Assembly (NCBI RefSeq): GCF_001436755.1
Contig: NZ_AYZD01000015.1
Coordinates: 359,868-423,867, forward strand
Source of the DNA: Liquorilactobacillus aquaticus DSM 21051
Lineage (GTDB): Bacteria > Bacillota > Bacilli > Lactobacillales > Lactobacillaceae
DNA: 64,000 nt
Direction of reading: 5' to 3'
Part shown: piece by piece, positions 56,017 to 63,968 of the stretch
How positions within the stretch are numbered: the stretch's first letter is position 1
Layout of the letters: each line of letters starts with the position of its first letter
Made by a program: the position numbers and the translations under genes
The notes under the pieces: generated by a model
Database searches by the model: none
The model's input: only the letters and a program-made list of their open reading frames with translations
What the model was told of the DNA's origin: nothing

Positions 56017-56220
56017 TTAATCTTCAGCCGCAGACATAGCTTCCAGTATAACCCCTAGGCGATCACGCTCCGCTTGCGCATCGCGTCTTTTTTCATCGTA
56101 AGCATCCAAAAGATGGCGTCCACGGCTGCTATGACTTATTTTTTCGCAAACATCGTTAAGTTCAGCAATTTTTGCCTCTGCAGCCTGATACTCTTCCAAA
56201 AGATCAAATTTGTTGCTCAT
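56017..56220 (-). CDS. Small helical protein of unknown function
   Basis: 67 residues, highly charged and probably one or two amphipathic helices (LLEEYQAAEAKIAELNDVCE and YDEKRRDAQAERDRLGVILE). No recognisable domain or signal. A good promoter (56262-56290) and the ribosome site AGGGGG support it as a real gene. It is a stand-alone unit between purE and ackA. Confidence 0.7.
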   Translation of the reverse strand: MSNKFDLLEEYQAAEAKIAELNDVCEKISHSSRGRHLLDAYDEKRRDAQAERDRLGVILEAMSAAED

Positions 56221-56261
56221 GACAAAACCCCCTAAAAATTAGTTGATTAGATGACTTGACT

Positions 56262-56290
56262 AATCTAACACGTTTTGACATGTTTGTGAA
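56262..56290 (-). promoter_or_regulatory. Promoter of the 56017 gene
   Basis: TTCACA (56285-56290) and TAGATT (56262-56267) with 17-bp spacing. Confidence 0.55.
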
Positions 56291-56381
56291 CCATTTTATG
56301 TTACGGTTAGTTTACAGTTAATTGTCAAAAAAATAACGTTTTAAAAAAATTAATGTTTTTGTAATAAAATCTTTTTACGTT

Positions 56382-57608
56382 TTATCTGACGTATTTTTTT
56401 GCCCGCGTATCTTCGTTTTGATTAGCTAAGGTTTGAACATCTCGAGCTATCATGAGCTCTTCATCTGTGGGAATCATCAAAACCGCAACCTTCGAATCCA
56501 AGCTTGAGATAAATTCTGCTTTACCCCTTTGGCTATTTTTTTCTTCATCGATTGTTATTCCCATATAAGAAAGTCTCTTCATCACAAGTTCTCGAATTTG
56601 AGATGAGTTTTCACCAATTCCTGCTGTAAAGACAATTGCATCCAACCCGCCCATTTCTGCTGTATAGGCTCCAATGTATTTAACAACATCCTTAACAAAA
56701 ATATCTTCAGCAAGCTGCGCTCTCATATTCGTCTTTTTCTTTTCTTCTATATCACGCATATCTGAAGAAAGACCCGAGATACCTAATAAACCTGATTTTT
56801 TATTCAAATCATATATAATTTCAGGCATTGAATGCATTTTTAATTTCTGCATCATAAAAGAAATCATAGAAACATCCGTATCACCAGATCGAGTCCCCAT
56901 TGTAATTCCCGTCAATGGTGTAAAGCCCATTGAGGTATCAAAAGACCTACCCTTTTTTACAGCACAAATCGATGCTCCAGCTCCCAAATGGCAAGTAATA
57001 ATTTTAAGCTTTTCTATGGGTTTCTTCATCATTTCTGCCGCCACGCTTGCAACATAACGATGGCTGGTTCCATGCGCTCCATACCTTCTCACTCCATAAT
57101 TGTGATACCACTCATATGGAACACTATAAAGAAAATTTTCTTTAGGCATAGTTTGGTGGAATGAAGTATCAAAGACCGCAACAGCGATCGCATCAGGAAG
57201 TATTTTTTTAAAAGCTTTGATCCCCATTAAATTAGCTGGATTATGAATAGGAGCGTACTCAGCTAATTCATTGATTTGACGCATCGCTTTTGTGTTAATC
57301 ACTACTGATTTTTTGAAGAATTCTCCTCCAGCAACAACTCGATGACCAACCCCTGTTATTTCGGCATAATTTTTTATAATATCAAGCTTTAACAACAAAT
57401 CAAGCAGTTTTTTAACTGCACTAGAATGATTTTCGATATGTTCCTTTTTTTCAAAACTTTGTTTTTCATTATATTCGATTTTTATTTTTCCTTCATCCAA
57501 ACCTATTCGATCGAAAAGACCTTTAGCAATCACCTTTTCTTTCGGCATTTCAAATAACTTAAACTTTAAACTCGAACTTCCAGCATTAATTGCAATAATT
57601 TTTTGCAT
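56382..57608 (-). CDS. ackA: Acetate kinase
   Basis: Converts acetyl phosphate and ADP to acetate and ATP. 408 residues: IAINAGSSSLKFKLF near 4-18, VGHRVVAGGEFF near 86, CHLGAGASICAV near 205. A second, weaker family paralogue is common in LAB and cannot be judged here. Promoter and cre-like site lie upstream. Confidence 0.96.
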   Translation of the reverse strand: MQKIIAINAGSSSLKFKLFEMPKEKVIAKGLFDRIGLDEGKIKIEYNEKQSFEKKEHIENHSSAVKKLLDLLLKLDIIKNYAEITGVGHRVVAGGEFFKKSVVINTKAMRQINELAEYAPIHNPANLMGIKAFKKILPDAIAVAVFDTSFHQTMPKENFLYSVPYEWYHNYGVRRYGAHGTSHRYVASVAAEMMKKPIEKLKIITCHLGAGASICAVKKGRSFDTSMGFTPLTGITMGTRSGDTDVSMISFMMQKLKMHSMPEIIYDLNKKSGLLGISGLSSDMRDIEEKKKTNMRAQLAEDIFVKDVVKYIGAYTAEMGGLDAIVFTAGIGENSSQIRELVMKRLSYMGITIDEEKNSQRGKAEFISSLDSKVAVLMIPTDEELMIARDVQTLANQNEDTRAKKYVR

Positions 57609-57630
57609 AACAATTCCTCCCAGCTCTTAT

Positions 57631-57673
57631 TTAAACCGTTTTCATATATATAATATAACAAACTTAGCAACAA
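57631..57673 (-). promoter_or_regulatory. ackA promoter with cre-like site at the start
   Basis: TTGTTG (57668-57673) and TATATA (57645-57650) with 17-bp spacing. Directly downstream the site TGAAAACGGTTTAA (57631-57644) matches 7 of 8 fixed cre positions. Position over the start site suggests repression by CcpA or similar; inference only. Confidence 0.5.
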
Positions 57674-57789
57674 AATTCACTAGTATCTTGCCAATCCAAT
57701 ATTTTATTAGTCCTTTTAGCCAAAAATGGGCTTTTATTCTTTCCAAAAACAAATTACAATAATTGTTAGAACTTTGTTGGAGGAACAGC

Positions 57790-58347
57790 ATGAAATATAA
57801 ACAAGAATTGAACAATTTTATTAAAAAAACCCCAGAATTCATGGAATTATTAAGAATTATCAATAGTTTACATCTTCAAAATTGGGCACTCTGCGCAGGA
57901 ACCGTTCGAAACCTTGTGTGGTGCGCGAAAATGCAACAACCTTATTCAATTTTGCAAAACAATATTGATATCATATATAGTGATCAATCAGAAACTTATG
58001 AGCAATTACTGACACAACAAGCGATTGTTACACAAAAATATTCAAAATATCTTTGGAACTTGCAAAACATTGCTTTAACCACCTCTGATAGCAGACAACC
58101 TTATGGCAAAAATTTACGTGCGGCCATTGCATCAATACCTGAAACATGCAGTGCTGTTGGTGTTTATCTTGAAAATGCTAACATCGAAATAATTGCTCCA
58201 TATGGATTAGAAGATCTATTTAATTTAGAAGCTCATCCAACAAATTTGTTTATGGCAGACTCTAAAAAAATGCAATATTATCGTAAACGTATGCTTAGAA
58301 AAAATTGGCCTGCTAAATGGCCAGAAACGGCGATTTTTGATAACTAA
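57790..58347 (+). CDS. Nucleotidyltransferase-like family protein (DUF925/NTP_transf_6 type)
   Basis: 185 residues from ATG 57790 (GGAGG 6 nt upstream). Shows WALCAGTVRNLVW near residues 33-45 and a NIDIIYSDQSE stretch near 62, the usual metal-site pattern of the nucleotidyltransferase_6 family, whose function is unknown. It is divergent from ackA. It ends near a plus-strand terminator at 58383. Substrate unknown. Confidence 0.75.
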   Translation: MKYKQELNNFIKKTPEFMELLRIINSLHLQNWALCAGTVRNLVWCAKMQQPYSILQNNIDIIYSDQSETYEQLLTQQAIVTQKYSKYLWNLQNIALTTSDSRQPYGKNLRAAIASIPETCSAVGVYLENANIEIIAPYGLEDLFNLEAHPTNLFMADSKKMQYYRKRMLRKNWPAKWPETAIFDN

Positions 58348-58382
58348 TAGTTCAAAAATCAGAGATGACTGGGGCTAGAAAC

Positions 58383-58410
58383 AAAAAAGCGTTTTGCTTT
58401 TTTCATACTA
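58383..58410 (+). terminator. Terminator after the 57790 gene
   Basis: AAAAAAGC/GCTTTTTT hairpin (58383-58403) with a T-rich end on the plus strand, inside a larger GGGCT/AGCCC stem. Confidence 0.65.
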
Positions 58411-58492
58411 CTAATTTTCTTGAGCCCGAGAATATTCTTTAAGATACATTAATTAAAAACATTAATTAGATCAAATCAAGAAAAGCTAGATA

Positions 58493-58543
58493 CTAATAAC
58501 GAATTGTGCATTTGGTCTTGCACTGATAGTGAACAATTCAACA
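58493..58543 (+). repeat. Diverged intergenic repeat, copy 2
   Basis: GTGAACAATTCAACATTAGG and flanks resemble 24441-24491, with mostly transition differences. Confidence 0.5.
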
Positions 58544-58590
58544 TTAGGTGGAATTCTCTGATTGCTGTGCTACATTAACGCGGATATTGC

Positions 58591-58636
58591 AAATATAAAA
58601 GGTCTGAGTCAAAAAATAAATTTTGACTCAGACCTT
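58591..58636. terminator. Terminator after the epimerase operon
   Basis: A 16-nt-arm perfect stem AAGGTCTGAGTCAAAA/TTTTGACTCAGACCTT (58599-58636). T-rich on the minus strand (TTTTATATTT); also followed by AATTTTTAT on the plus strand. Confidence 0.9.
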
Positions 58637-58664
58637 AATTTTTATAACTGAGAATATTTTTTCA

Positions 58665-60002
58665 TTACCATCCTATATTATCAGCATTATCAGGCAAGCT
58701 CAATTTTCCTTCTTCCAATTCCGAAAAAGCTTGTGCCATAATGTTGAACGCTTTATGCAATTGCTCATCTGTTATGACCAACGGTGGTTGAAACCGCAAA
58801 ACATTTGTTTTAAGACTAATCATAATTGCTCCGAGTTCAAAAATTCGGTAAATTAATTTAGTCGTTGCATCTGCATCCGGTTTTTCGGTTGTCGGATCAA
58901 CTATGTCTATCCCACCGTCAAGCCCATACATGCGATACTGACCTATAAATGCATGCTTGGTTTTCTCACGTTCAAAAAACTCTTTTGCTTCTTCACCCAA
59001 CCGAGCAGATCGCTCCACAAGATGCTCATTTTCGATAACATCTAAAGTCGCCATCGCAGCAGCAGTAGTAACAGGATTTCCCGAAGTTGTAAATAAATGG
59101 GCAGGAGCATCCAAGGAATCCATTATCTCTGCGCGACCGACCACAGCACTTAAAGGAAGTCCTGAAGCAAGTGATTTCCCAACAGACATCAAATCTGGTT
59201 CAATTCCGAAATGCTGTATTGACCACCATTTCCCTGTTCTTCCCAAACCTTGATTGACTTCATCGATAGCAAATAAAATGCCATGTGCATGTGCAAACTC
59301 AGCCACTTTACGTACAAAGGCAACCGGAGCCTTAACAATTCCGCCATCTCCCTGGATTGGTTCAATGATAATCAATGCCGTTTCTTCAGCCGGAAGAAAT
59401 GTTTCAAATGGACGTTTGAATTCAGCAAACATTCTATCAACGAAAGCATCTTCAGTCTCGCCAGCTAATCGATTCCATGGATCAGGATATGGAACCTTAA
59501 CTACATCCGGTAATAATGGCCCCATGTTACGTGCCATATTCAGACTGACAGCAGATAAGGTCATCGAACCATATGTTGAACCATGGTATGCACCCATAAA
59601 GCTGACAAGATAAGGACGGTGCGTATAAGCACGGGCAAATTTAATAATTCCATCATTTGCATCTGAACCTGAATTCCCCCATGCCAGTTTTTTAGCCCCA
59701 CTTATTGGAGCTAAAGCGCACAACCTTTCAGCTAACTTTGCAGCCGGAGCATTTGCAAAATATGCTGGTGTGTATTGGATTAATTTTGCTGCCTGCTCTT
59801 GAATAGCCTTAACAACATGTGGATGCGCATGCCCCGTATTCGTTGCTGAAGCACTGGATAATAAGTCAATATACTGATGCCCCTCAACATCTCTGACAAC
59901 AGCGCCTTTCCCTGACTCAATAACAACATCAAAATAATTGATTCTTGATGTTTTAGCAAGCGCGTTAGATTCTTTATCTAGTAATTTTTTGTTGGCAGTC
60001 AT
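58665..60002 (-). CDS. Isoleucine 2-epimerase-type class III aminotransferase
   Basis: 445-residue PLP enzyme of the class III aminotransferase fold. It closely resembles the branched-chain amino acid 2-epimerase of Lactobacillus: INYFDVVIESGKGA near 21, YIDLLSSASATNTGHAHPHV near 44-63, GNSGSDANDGIIKFARAYT near 109, AIDEVNQGLGRTGKWW near 246, and PLP lysine in SVGKSLASGLPLSAVVGR. The terminal NADNIGW is a family-like end. The reaction would interconvert L-isoleucine and D-allo-isoleucine; transaminase activity is an alternative. Coupled to a permease upstream (ATGA overlap). Confidence 0.88.
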   Translation of the reverse strand: MTANKKLLDKESNALAKTSRINYFDVVIESGKGAVVRDVEGHQYIDLLSSASATNTGHAHPHVVKAIQEQAAKLIQYTPAYFANAPAAKLAERLCALAPISGAKKLAWGNSGSDANDGIIKFARAYTHRPYLVSFMGAYHGSTYGSMTLSAVSLNMARNMGPLLPDVVKVPYPDPWNRLAGETEDAFVDRMFAEFKRPFETFLPAEETALIIIEPIQGDGGIVKAPVAFVRKVAEFAHAHGILFAIDEVNQGLGRTGKWWSIQHFGIEPDLMSVGKSLASGLPLSAVVGRAEIMDSLDAPAHLFTTSGNPVTTAAAMATLDVIENEHLVERSARLGEEAKEFFEREKTKHAFIGQYRMYGLDGGIDIVDPTTEKPDADATTKLIYRIFELGAIMISLKTNVLRFQPPLVITDEQLHKAFNIMAQAFSELEEGKLSLPDNADNIGW

Positions 60003-61447
60003 TTTTTAGGTCCTTCTGCGCGTTTGCTAAGGTATGAATGATGCATACCATAAGCAAAATAGATAATTAGGCCTAGAACAAACCAGCCCAACGCATATAT
60101 CTTAGCATCAAAATCCAAACCCCAGAAAACTCCTAATGCAGCTAAGAATGCTACAGCTGGTAGAACTGGGTAAAAAGGCATTTTGAAGGCTGGTTCAGGT
60201 ATATCTTTGCCTTCACGTGAGCGCAAGGCATAAATCCCCAAAGAAACGAACATAAACGCAATGAGCGTTCCTGCTGATATCAGTTGAGCCAAGAACGCAA
60301 ATGGGAAAAGCGCTCCTAAAACAACTCCAACTATCCCTAAAACTAATAAGGAACGGTTTGGAAGTTTTTTATCGTTCAAGACACCCAACCATTTTGGTAG
60401 CATGCCATCACGACCAAATGAATACAATAAACGTGATCCAGCCAACATCATACCGATCAAGGCTGTAAACATCCCGACCACTGCAATCGCTTGTACAACT
60501 ATTGCAACAATTGGATGCCCACTTTGACGCAAAGCCCAACCAACTGGTTCAGCGTTGTTAGCGTAACTAGAATAATGGAACATTCCCACCAAAACTAATG
60601 AAACGGCAACGAAAAGAACGACCGCAATCAAAAGTGATCCTAAGATACCACGTGGCATTGTTTTCTGCGGATTTTTTGCTTCTGCAGAGTTTGCGGCAAT
60701 CGAATCAAAACCAATGTATGACAGGAAGATTGACGAAACTCCTGCATAAATTCCTTGCCATCCACCAAAAGCAGAACCATCAGCATTCTTATGATACTCT
60801 GGAATGAATGGAGTATAGTTTGCCTTATGCAGAGCTGTCAGTCCAACAAAAATAAAAACTAAAATTGCTAAAACCTTTAGTACAACCAAAATATTTTCAA
60901 CACGTGCAGCTTCAGAAACTCCATGTGACAATAATAATGCAATCAACACAACTACAATAACAGCAATAATATCAATAAACCCACCGTTAGTTCCAAGTGC
61001 ATTGGCTAAATAATTCGGAAGCTTTATTCCCAAGGGCTCGATCAATCCCCTAAAGTTAGCTGACAATCCGGAAGCAACAAAAGCCACAGCTATAAAGTAT
61101 TCTGCTAACAAAGCCCACCCAGCAATCCAACCAAAAAACTCACCGAAAATAACATTGATCCATGAGTATGCCGAACCAGCAAAGGGCATAGCAGATGACA
61201 TTTCAGCGTATGCAAATGCCACTAATCCTGCTACAATAGCTGCTGCAAGAAACGATAGCGCAACTGCAGGACCTGCATGAGATGCAGCAACAACACCTGG
61301 TAGCGTAAAAATAGAAGTCGATACAATCGTACCCACACCTAATGCCAGAAAGTCTTTGACAGTTAAAACGCGCTCTAAATGAGAGTCCTTGTCTTGATAG
61401 ACATTAGGATCCTCTTTCAAGAAAAGCCTTTTTATGAGATTTCTCAT
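59999..61447 (-). CDS. APC family amino acid permease (YfnA-like)
   Basis: 482 residues with twelve or more predicted helices; ALGVGTIVSTSIFTLPG near 35-51 matches the APC first-helix pattern. Closest to the cationic/YfnA-type amino acid permeases. Its coupling to the epimerase suggests branched-chain amino acid traffic; the substrate is not proven. Promoter at 61493-61520. AGGAGG lies before the ATG. Confidence 0.88.
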   Translation of the reverse strand: MRNLIKRLFLKEDPNVYQDKDSHLERVLTVKDFLALGVGTIVSTSIFTLPGVVAASHAGPAVALSFLAAAIVAGLVAFAYAEMSSAMPFAGSAYSWINVIFGEFFGWIAGWALLAEYFIAVAFVASGLSANFRGLIEPLGIKLPNYLANALGTNGGFIDIIAVIVVVLIALLLSHGVSEAARVENILVVLKVLAILVFIFVGLTALHKANYTPFIPEYHKNADGSAFGGWQGIYAGVSSIFLSYIGFDSIAANSAEAKNPQKTMPRGILGSLLIAVVLFVAVSLVLVGMFHYSSYANNAEPVGWALRQSGHPIVAIVVQAIAVVGMFTALIGMMLAGSRLLYSFGRDGMLPKWLGVLNDKKLPNRSLLVLGIVGVVLGALFPFAFLAQLISAGTLIAFMFVSLGIYALRSREGKDIPEPAFKMPFYPVLPAVAFLAALGVFWGLDFDAKIYALGWFVLGLIIYFAYGMHHSYLSKRAEGPKK

Positions 61448-61820
61448 ATGTATTCCTCCACAATATAAATAAAATTACAACAAGTTAGAGAAATTATAAC
61501 AAATATATTAGAAAAGTCAATGTAAGTTGCTAAGAGAAACTCTCATAAAATAAGTACCCAGAGCGCTTTAGGCTTATTTTTATTAGGTGAAGATTAAAAA
61601 TAATATTTTTAAATATTATAAAATATATTCCTTAGGTTAATTTAAAAAAATACCCAACGACATCATTTAACTACACAAGCATATTCTGAAATGCTTGCTC
61701 GACCTGTTATAGTCTTTTCTCGCCATGATATTCAACTTTCAAAAAAATTAATTCAACACCCTGCTTTTACAAAAATTACCATCTAACAATCAATCGCTAA
61801 AAAATAAAGTCTAGTAACGA
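61448..61820. other. Gap upstream of the permease (373 nt)
   Basis: Contains the permease promoter and a small hairpin (AAGCAT/ATGCTT near 61678-61697). The rest is AT-rich; I see no gene. Confidence 0.5.
61493..61520 (-). promoter_or_regulatory. Promoter of the permease-epimerase operon
   Basis: TTGACT (61515-61520) and TATAAT (61493-61498) with 16-bp spacing, about 45-70 bp before the ATG. Confidence 0.75.
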
Positions 61821-62246
61821 TCATAATATATTTTTTCCCAATAGATAAAACTGCATAAAAATAACCGGAGCGCAGATAATCAAAAACACGTATTTTATAA
61901 AACTAAGCCCTGTATTCATTAGAAGATCTCTTGGATCGTTTTTGATTGTCTGCACATTTTTTACACGTGACATTGTATCTTGTTCCTCATTTGAATCCAC
62001 TCTCGGCCCTGAATCCTTGCTTTTTCGTGTTCGTGACAGTTTCTCATCGTTTTCTCTTATATCTACGCTCTTTTTTTCAAGAAAACGCTGGTTGAATGGA
62101 TAAAGCATTATATAATTGCTGATTAAATAATAATTCAAAAGTAGTTCCCAGTTTGTATTTTTTATTAAATTAACTAGCGCTAATAAAACAATAAAAGAAA
62201 CTAGGGCTTTCAAAAGTGAAATTCCGTATTCTTTCATAATATTCAT
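61821..62246 (-). CDS. Membrane protein of unknown function
   Basis: 141 residues from ATG 62246 (GGAG 9 nt upstream). An N-terminal helix (ISLLKALVSFIVLLALVNLI near 9-28), a polar middle (residues 60-105), and a C-terminal helix (FIKYVFLIICAPVIFMQFYL). No recognisable family. Downstream of the usp group on the same strand, with a gap of about 160 nt. Confidence 0.6.
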   Translation of the reverse strand: MNIMKEYGISLLKALVSFIVLLALVNLIKNTNWELLLNYYLISNYIMLYPFNQRFLEKKSVDIRENDEKLSRTRKSKDSGPRVDSNEEQDTMSRVKNVQTIKNDPRDLLMNTGLSFIKYVFLIICAPVIFMQFYLLGKNIL

Positions 62247-62346
62247 TGTTAAAATCTCCAATTCAATTTACTTGAGCTATATCATGAGATATACGGGAAT
62301 TTTAACATAAAAAAGTTTGTTTACGATAAGTTTAAATGAGACTTAA

Positions 62347-62395
62347 AAAAAAAATAACCTCCAGATAGATTTTGCACACAAAAACCAGGTGCACC
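62347..62395 (-). terminator. Possible terminator after the 62406 gene
   Basis: Stem of GATAG and GCAC elements with internal loops, then ten T residues (62347-62356) on the minus strand. The hairpin is irregular. Confidence 0.4.
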
Positions 62396-62405
62396 TATCC
62401 TTCAG

Positions 62406-62738
62406 CTATGCTTTATTAATAGTTTTAATAACTTTTTTATCCAAATAATTAACATATATCGAGGTAATCGTATACAAATCTAGAAAATACACCACCTCAA
62501 TCAATGATGCAAAAAATGCCATGGCAACTGAAATCCAGAAAAGAATCTGTCCTAAAAGCAGCCATCTCTTCTTATCGGCAGCAACACCCAACAATTCCTG
62601 ATCATCAGTGACAGCTATTTTTTCAGCCTTCGCAACATTCATCTTACTTCGAAGTTTTTTAACTGCTAAACTTGTCTTTAAATTATAAACAATCAAAACT
62701 CCCAAACTGCCAACAGCGATGATTTCAAGCCATGTCAT
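62406..62738 (-). CDS. Small membrane protein of unknown function
   Basis: 110 residues. Hydrophobic N-terminus (WLEIIAVGSLGVLIVYNL), a charged loop with a KKRWLLLGQI turn and a second hydrophobic stretch (GQILFWISVAMAFFASLIEV). Family not recognised. It starts 38 nt after usp and may be cotranscribed with it. Confidence 0.6.
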   Translation of the reverse strand: MTWLEIIAVGSLGVLIVYNLKTSLAVKKLRSKMNVAKAEKIAVTDDQELLGVAADKKRWLLLGQILFWISVAMAFFASLIEVVYFLDLYTITSIYVNYLDKKVIKTINKA

Positions 62739-62776
62739 TGATCAATCCCCCTTCAACACTTCCACCTGTATTATTT

Positions 62777-63226
62777 TTAACGAACGACCATCACATCGCA
62801 ACGGGCCATACGAATCACATAATCAGTAATGGCTCCCATCAGTATCCGTTCAACAGGATTCAAACCTGTTTTACTAATGACAATCAGATCTGAATTATAT
62901 TCATCTGGAAACTCTTTTGAGATTATCGTTCGTGGCGAACCGAAGCGAGCATGGATAGAAACATCTTTATATCCAGTTTTTAAAACCTTTTCTTCAAGTT
63001 CCTTTAAATATGACTGAACATTTTCAAAAGTTGAGTAAATAATATCACCGGTTGGATCAATTACTCCTCCCACATTGCTGGCAAAATGTTTTACATCAAT
63101 TACATTCAAAATATCAAGATGTGCAGCATTTCTTTTAGCGATTGCTATTGCACGCTCTAATGCTCTTTCAGCGCTATCCGAACCATCCACCGGTACCAGT
63201 ATTTTCTGATATTTTTGTGCCATCAA
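62777..63226 (-). CDS. Universal stress protein (UspA family)
   Basis: 149-residue UspA-fold protein. It starts with QKYQKILVPVDGSDSAERAL and has a partial ATP-binding tail motif (SKTGLNPVERILMGAITDYV). The second glycine of the GxxGx9GS pattern is unclear. Operonic with the 63278 gene, 51 nt upstream. Likely a stress regulator; target unknown. Confidence 0.92.
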   Translation of the reverse strand: MMAQKYQKILVPVDGSDSAERALERAIAIAKRNAAHLDILNVIDVKHFASNVGGVIDPTGDIIYSTFENVQSYLKELEEKVLKTGYKDVSIHARFGSPRTIISKEFPDEYNSDLIVISKTGLNPVERILMGAITDYVIRMARCDVMVVR

Positions 63227-63277
63227 CCTCCACCCCTTCTCTTTACCTAATTATAACATTATTACATTCACTTGTCT

Positions 63278-63580
63278 TCAACACTTGGTTGCGCTATCTA
63301 TATAGATTCGACAATTTATACGAACCCAGTCCAAACGCTCAAATAGGGTATTTGGGCTGTTCAAAAACAAGTCCATTTCCCCAAGTAATTTATAATAATC
63401 ATTTGTATCTAGACCTTGTAATTTATTTTCCAATTCGGAACGGCACGATTTAATTATCGTTTTCTCAATCAATTGTGCGCGATATTCTTCATCGGACACG
63501 AAAAGTTCAATTGCACGCTGTGCTTCTTGACGATAAATTTTAGCCCTTTCAATCAGATAATTTCTAGTCGTTTCGTGCAT
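63278..63580 (-). CDS. Hypothetical protein upstream of usp
   Basis: 100 residues from ATG 63580 (GGGG about 8 nt upstream; GTG 63595 is an alternative). Mostly helical and charged (RNYLIERAKIYRQEAQRAIE, then NKLQGLDTNDYYKLLGEMD). No family recognised. Gene order hypothetical-usp is the arrangement reported downstream of Lacto-usp RNAs. Confidence 0.65.
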   Translation of the reverse strand: MHETTRNYLIERAKIYRQEAQRAIELFVSDEEYRAQLIEKTIIKSCRSELENKLQGLDTNDYYKLLGEMDLFLNSPNTLFERLDWVRINCRIYIDSATKC

Positions 63581-63628
63581 AACAAAAATCCCCACTCTCT
63601 ATAATGATTTCGCTTACATTTAATGTTA

Positions 63629-63657
63629 ATTCTAGTTTAACAGCTACTCGAATGCAA
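63629..63657 (-). promoter_or_regulatory. Promoter of the usp operon
   Basis: TTGCAT (63652-63657) and TAGAAT (63629-63634) with 17-bp spacing, about 45 nt upstream of the start codon. Confidence 0.65.
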
Positions 63658-63862
63658 GCGGATAATTTTATCAGCGAAGTTGGCGCTCGCGTAAAATACC
63701 AAAATATCGTATTTAAAAATTGAACAGCCGTATGTACTAGTTTCTTATAGCAAATCTTTCCATTTTTTTTAATTTCACGTATCTAATCAAAGAAATCCTA
63801 TTTTTTATGTGCATTTCTTATCTTTCAATTGCAAGTGATATTAATAATAAACAGTAAATATC

Positions 63863-63886
63863 CACCAGCATAGCTGGTGACTTTTT
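63863..63886 (+). terminator. Plus-strand terminator with no evident gene
   Basis: Perfect 7-bp stem CACCAGC/GCTGGTG (63863-63879) then ACTTTTTATT on the plus strand. The plus-strand transcript it would end is not visible as a gene. Confidence 0.6.
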
Positions 63887-63914
63887 ATTAGCCCTAGAAG
63901 GACTTATCCAACGC

Positions 63915-63933
63915 AAAAAGCCCTTTAAAAGGC
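63915..63933 (-). terminator. Terminator after a gene beyond the right edge
   Basis: GCCTTTTAAAGGGC hairpin (63920-63933) followed by TTTTT on the minus strand. Confidence 0.65.
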
Positions 63934-63968
63934 CTCAACAAAAGACTACCAACCGCTACCGCATTATT

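Larger units (their letters stand above)
58348..58664. other. Gap between the nucleotidyltransferase-like gene and the epimerase (317 nt)
   Basis: Contains a plus-strand terminator (58383-58410), the repeat copy 2 (58493-58543) and the epimerase terminator (58591-58636). Confidence 0.6.
63581..63968. other. Non-coding region upstream of the usp operon (388 nt)
   Basis: Holds a promoter TTGCAT-17-TAGAAT (63629-63657), a stem-loop region near 63660-63713 (GATA...TATC and GCGA/TCGC pairs), a plus-strand terminator hairpin (63863-63886) and a minus-strand terminator (63915-63933). A Lacto-usp RNA is reported in this context; identity not confirmed. Confidence 0.5.
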
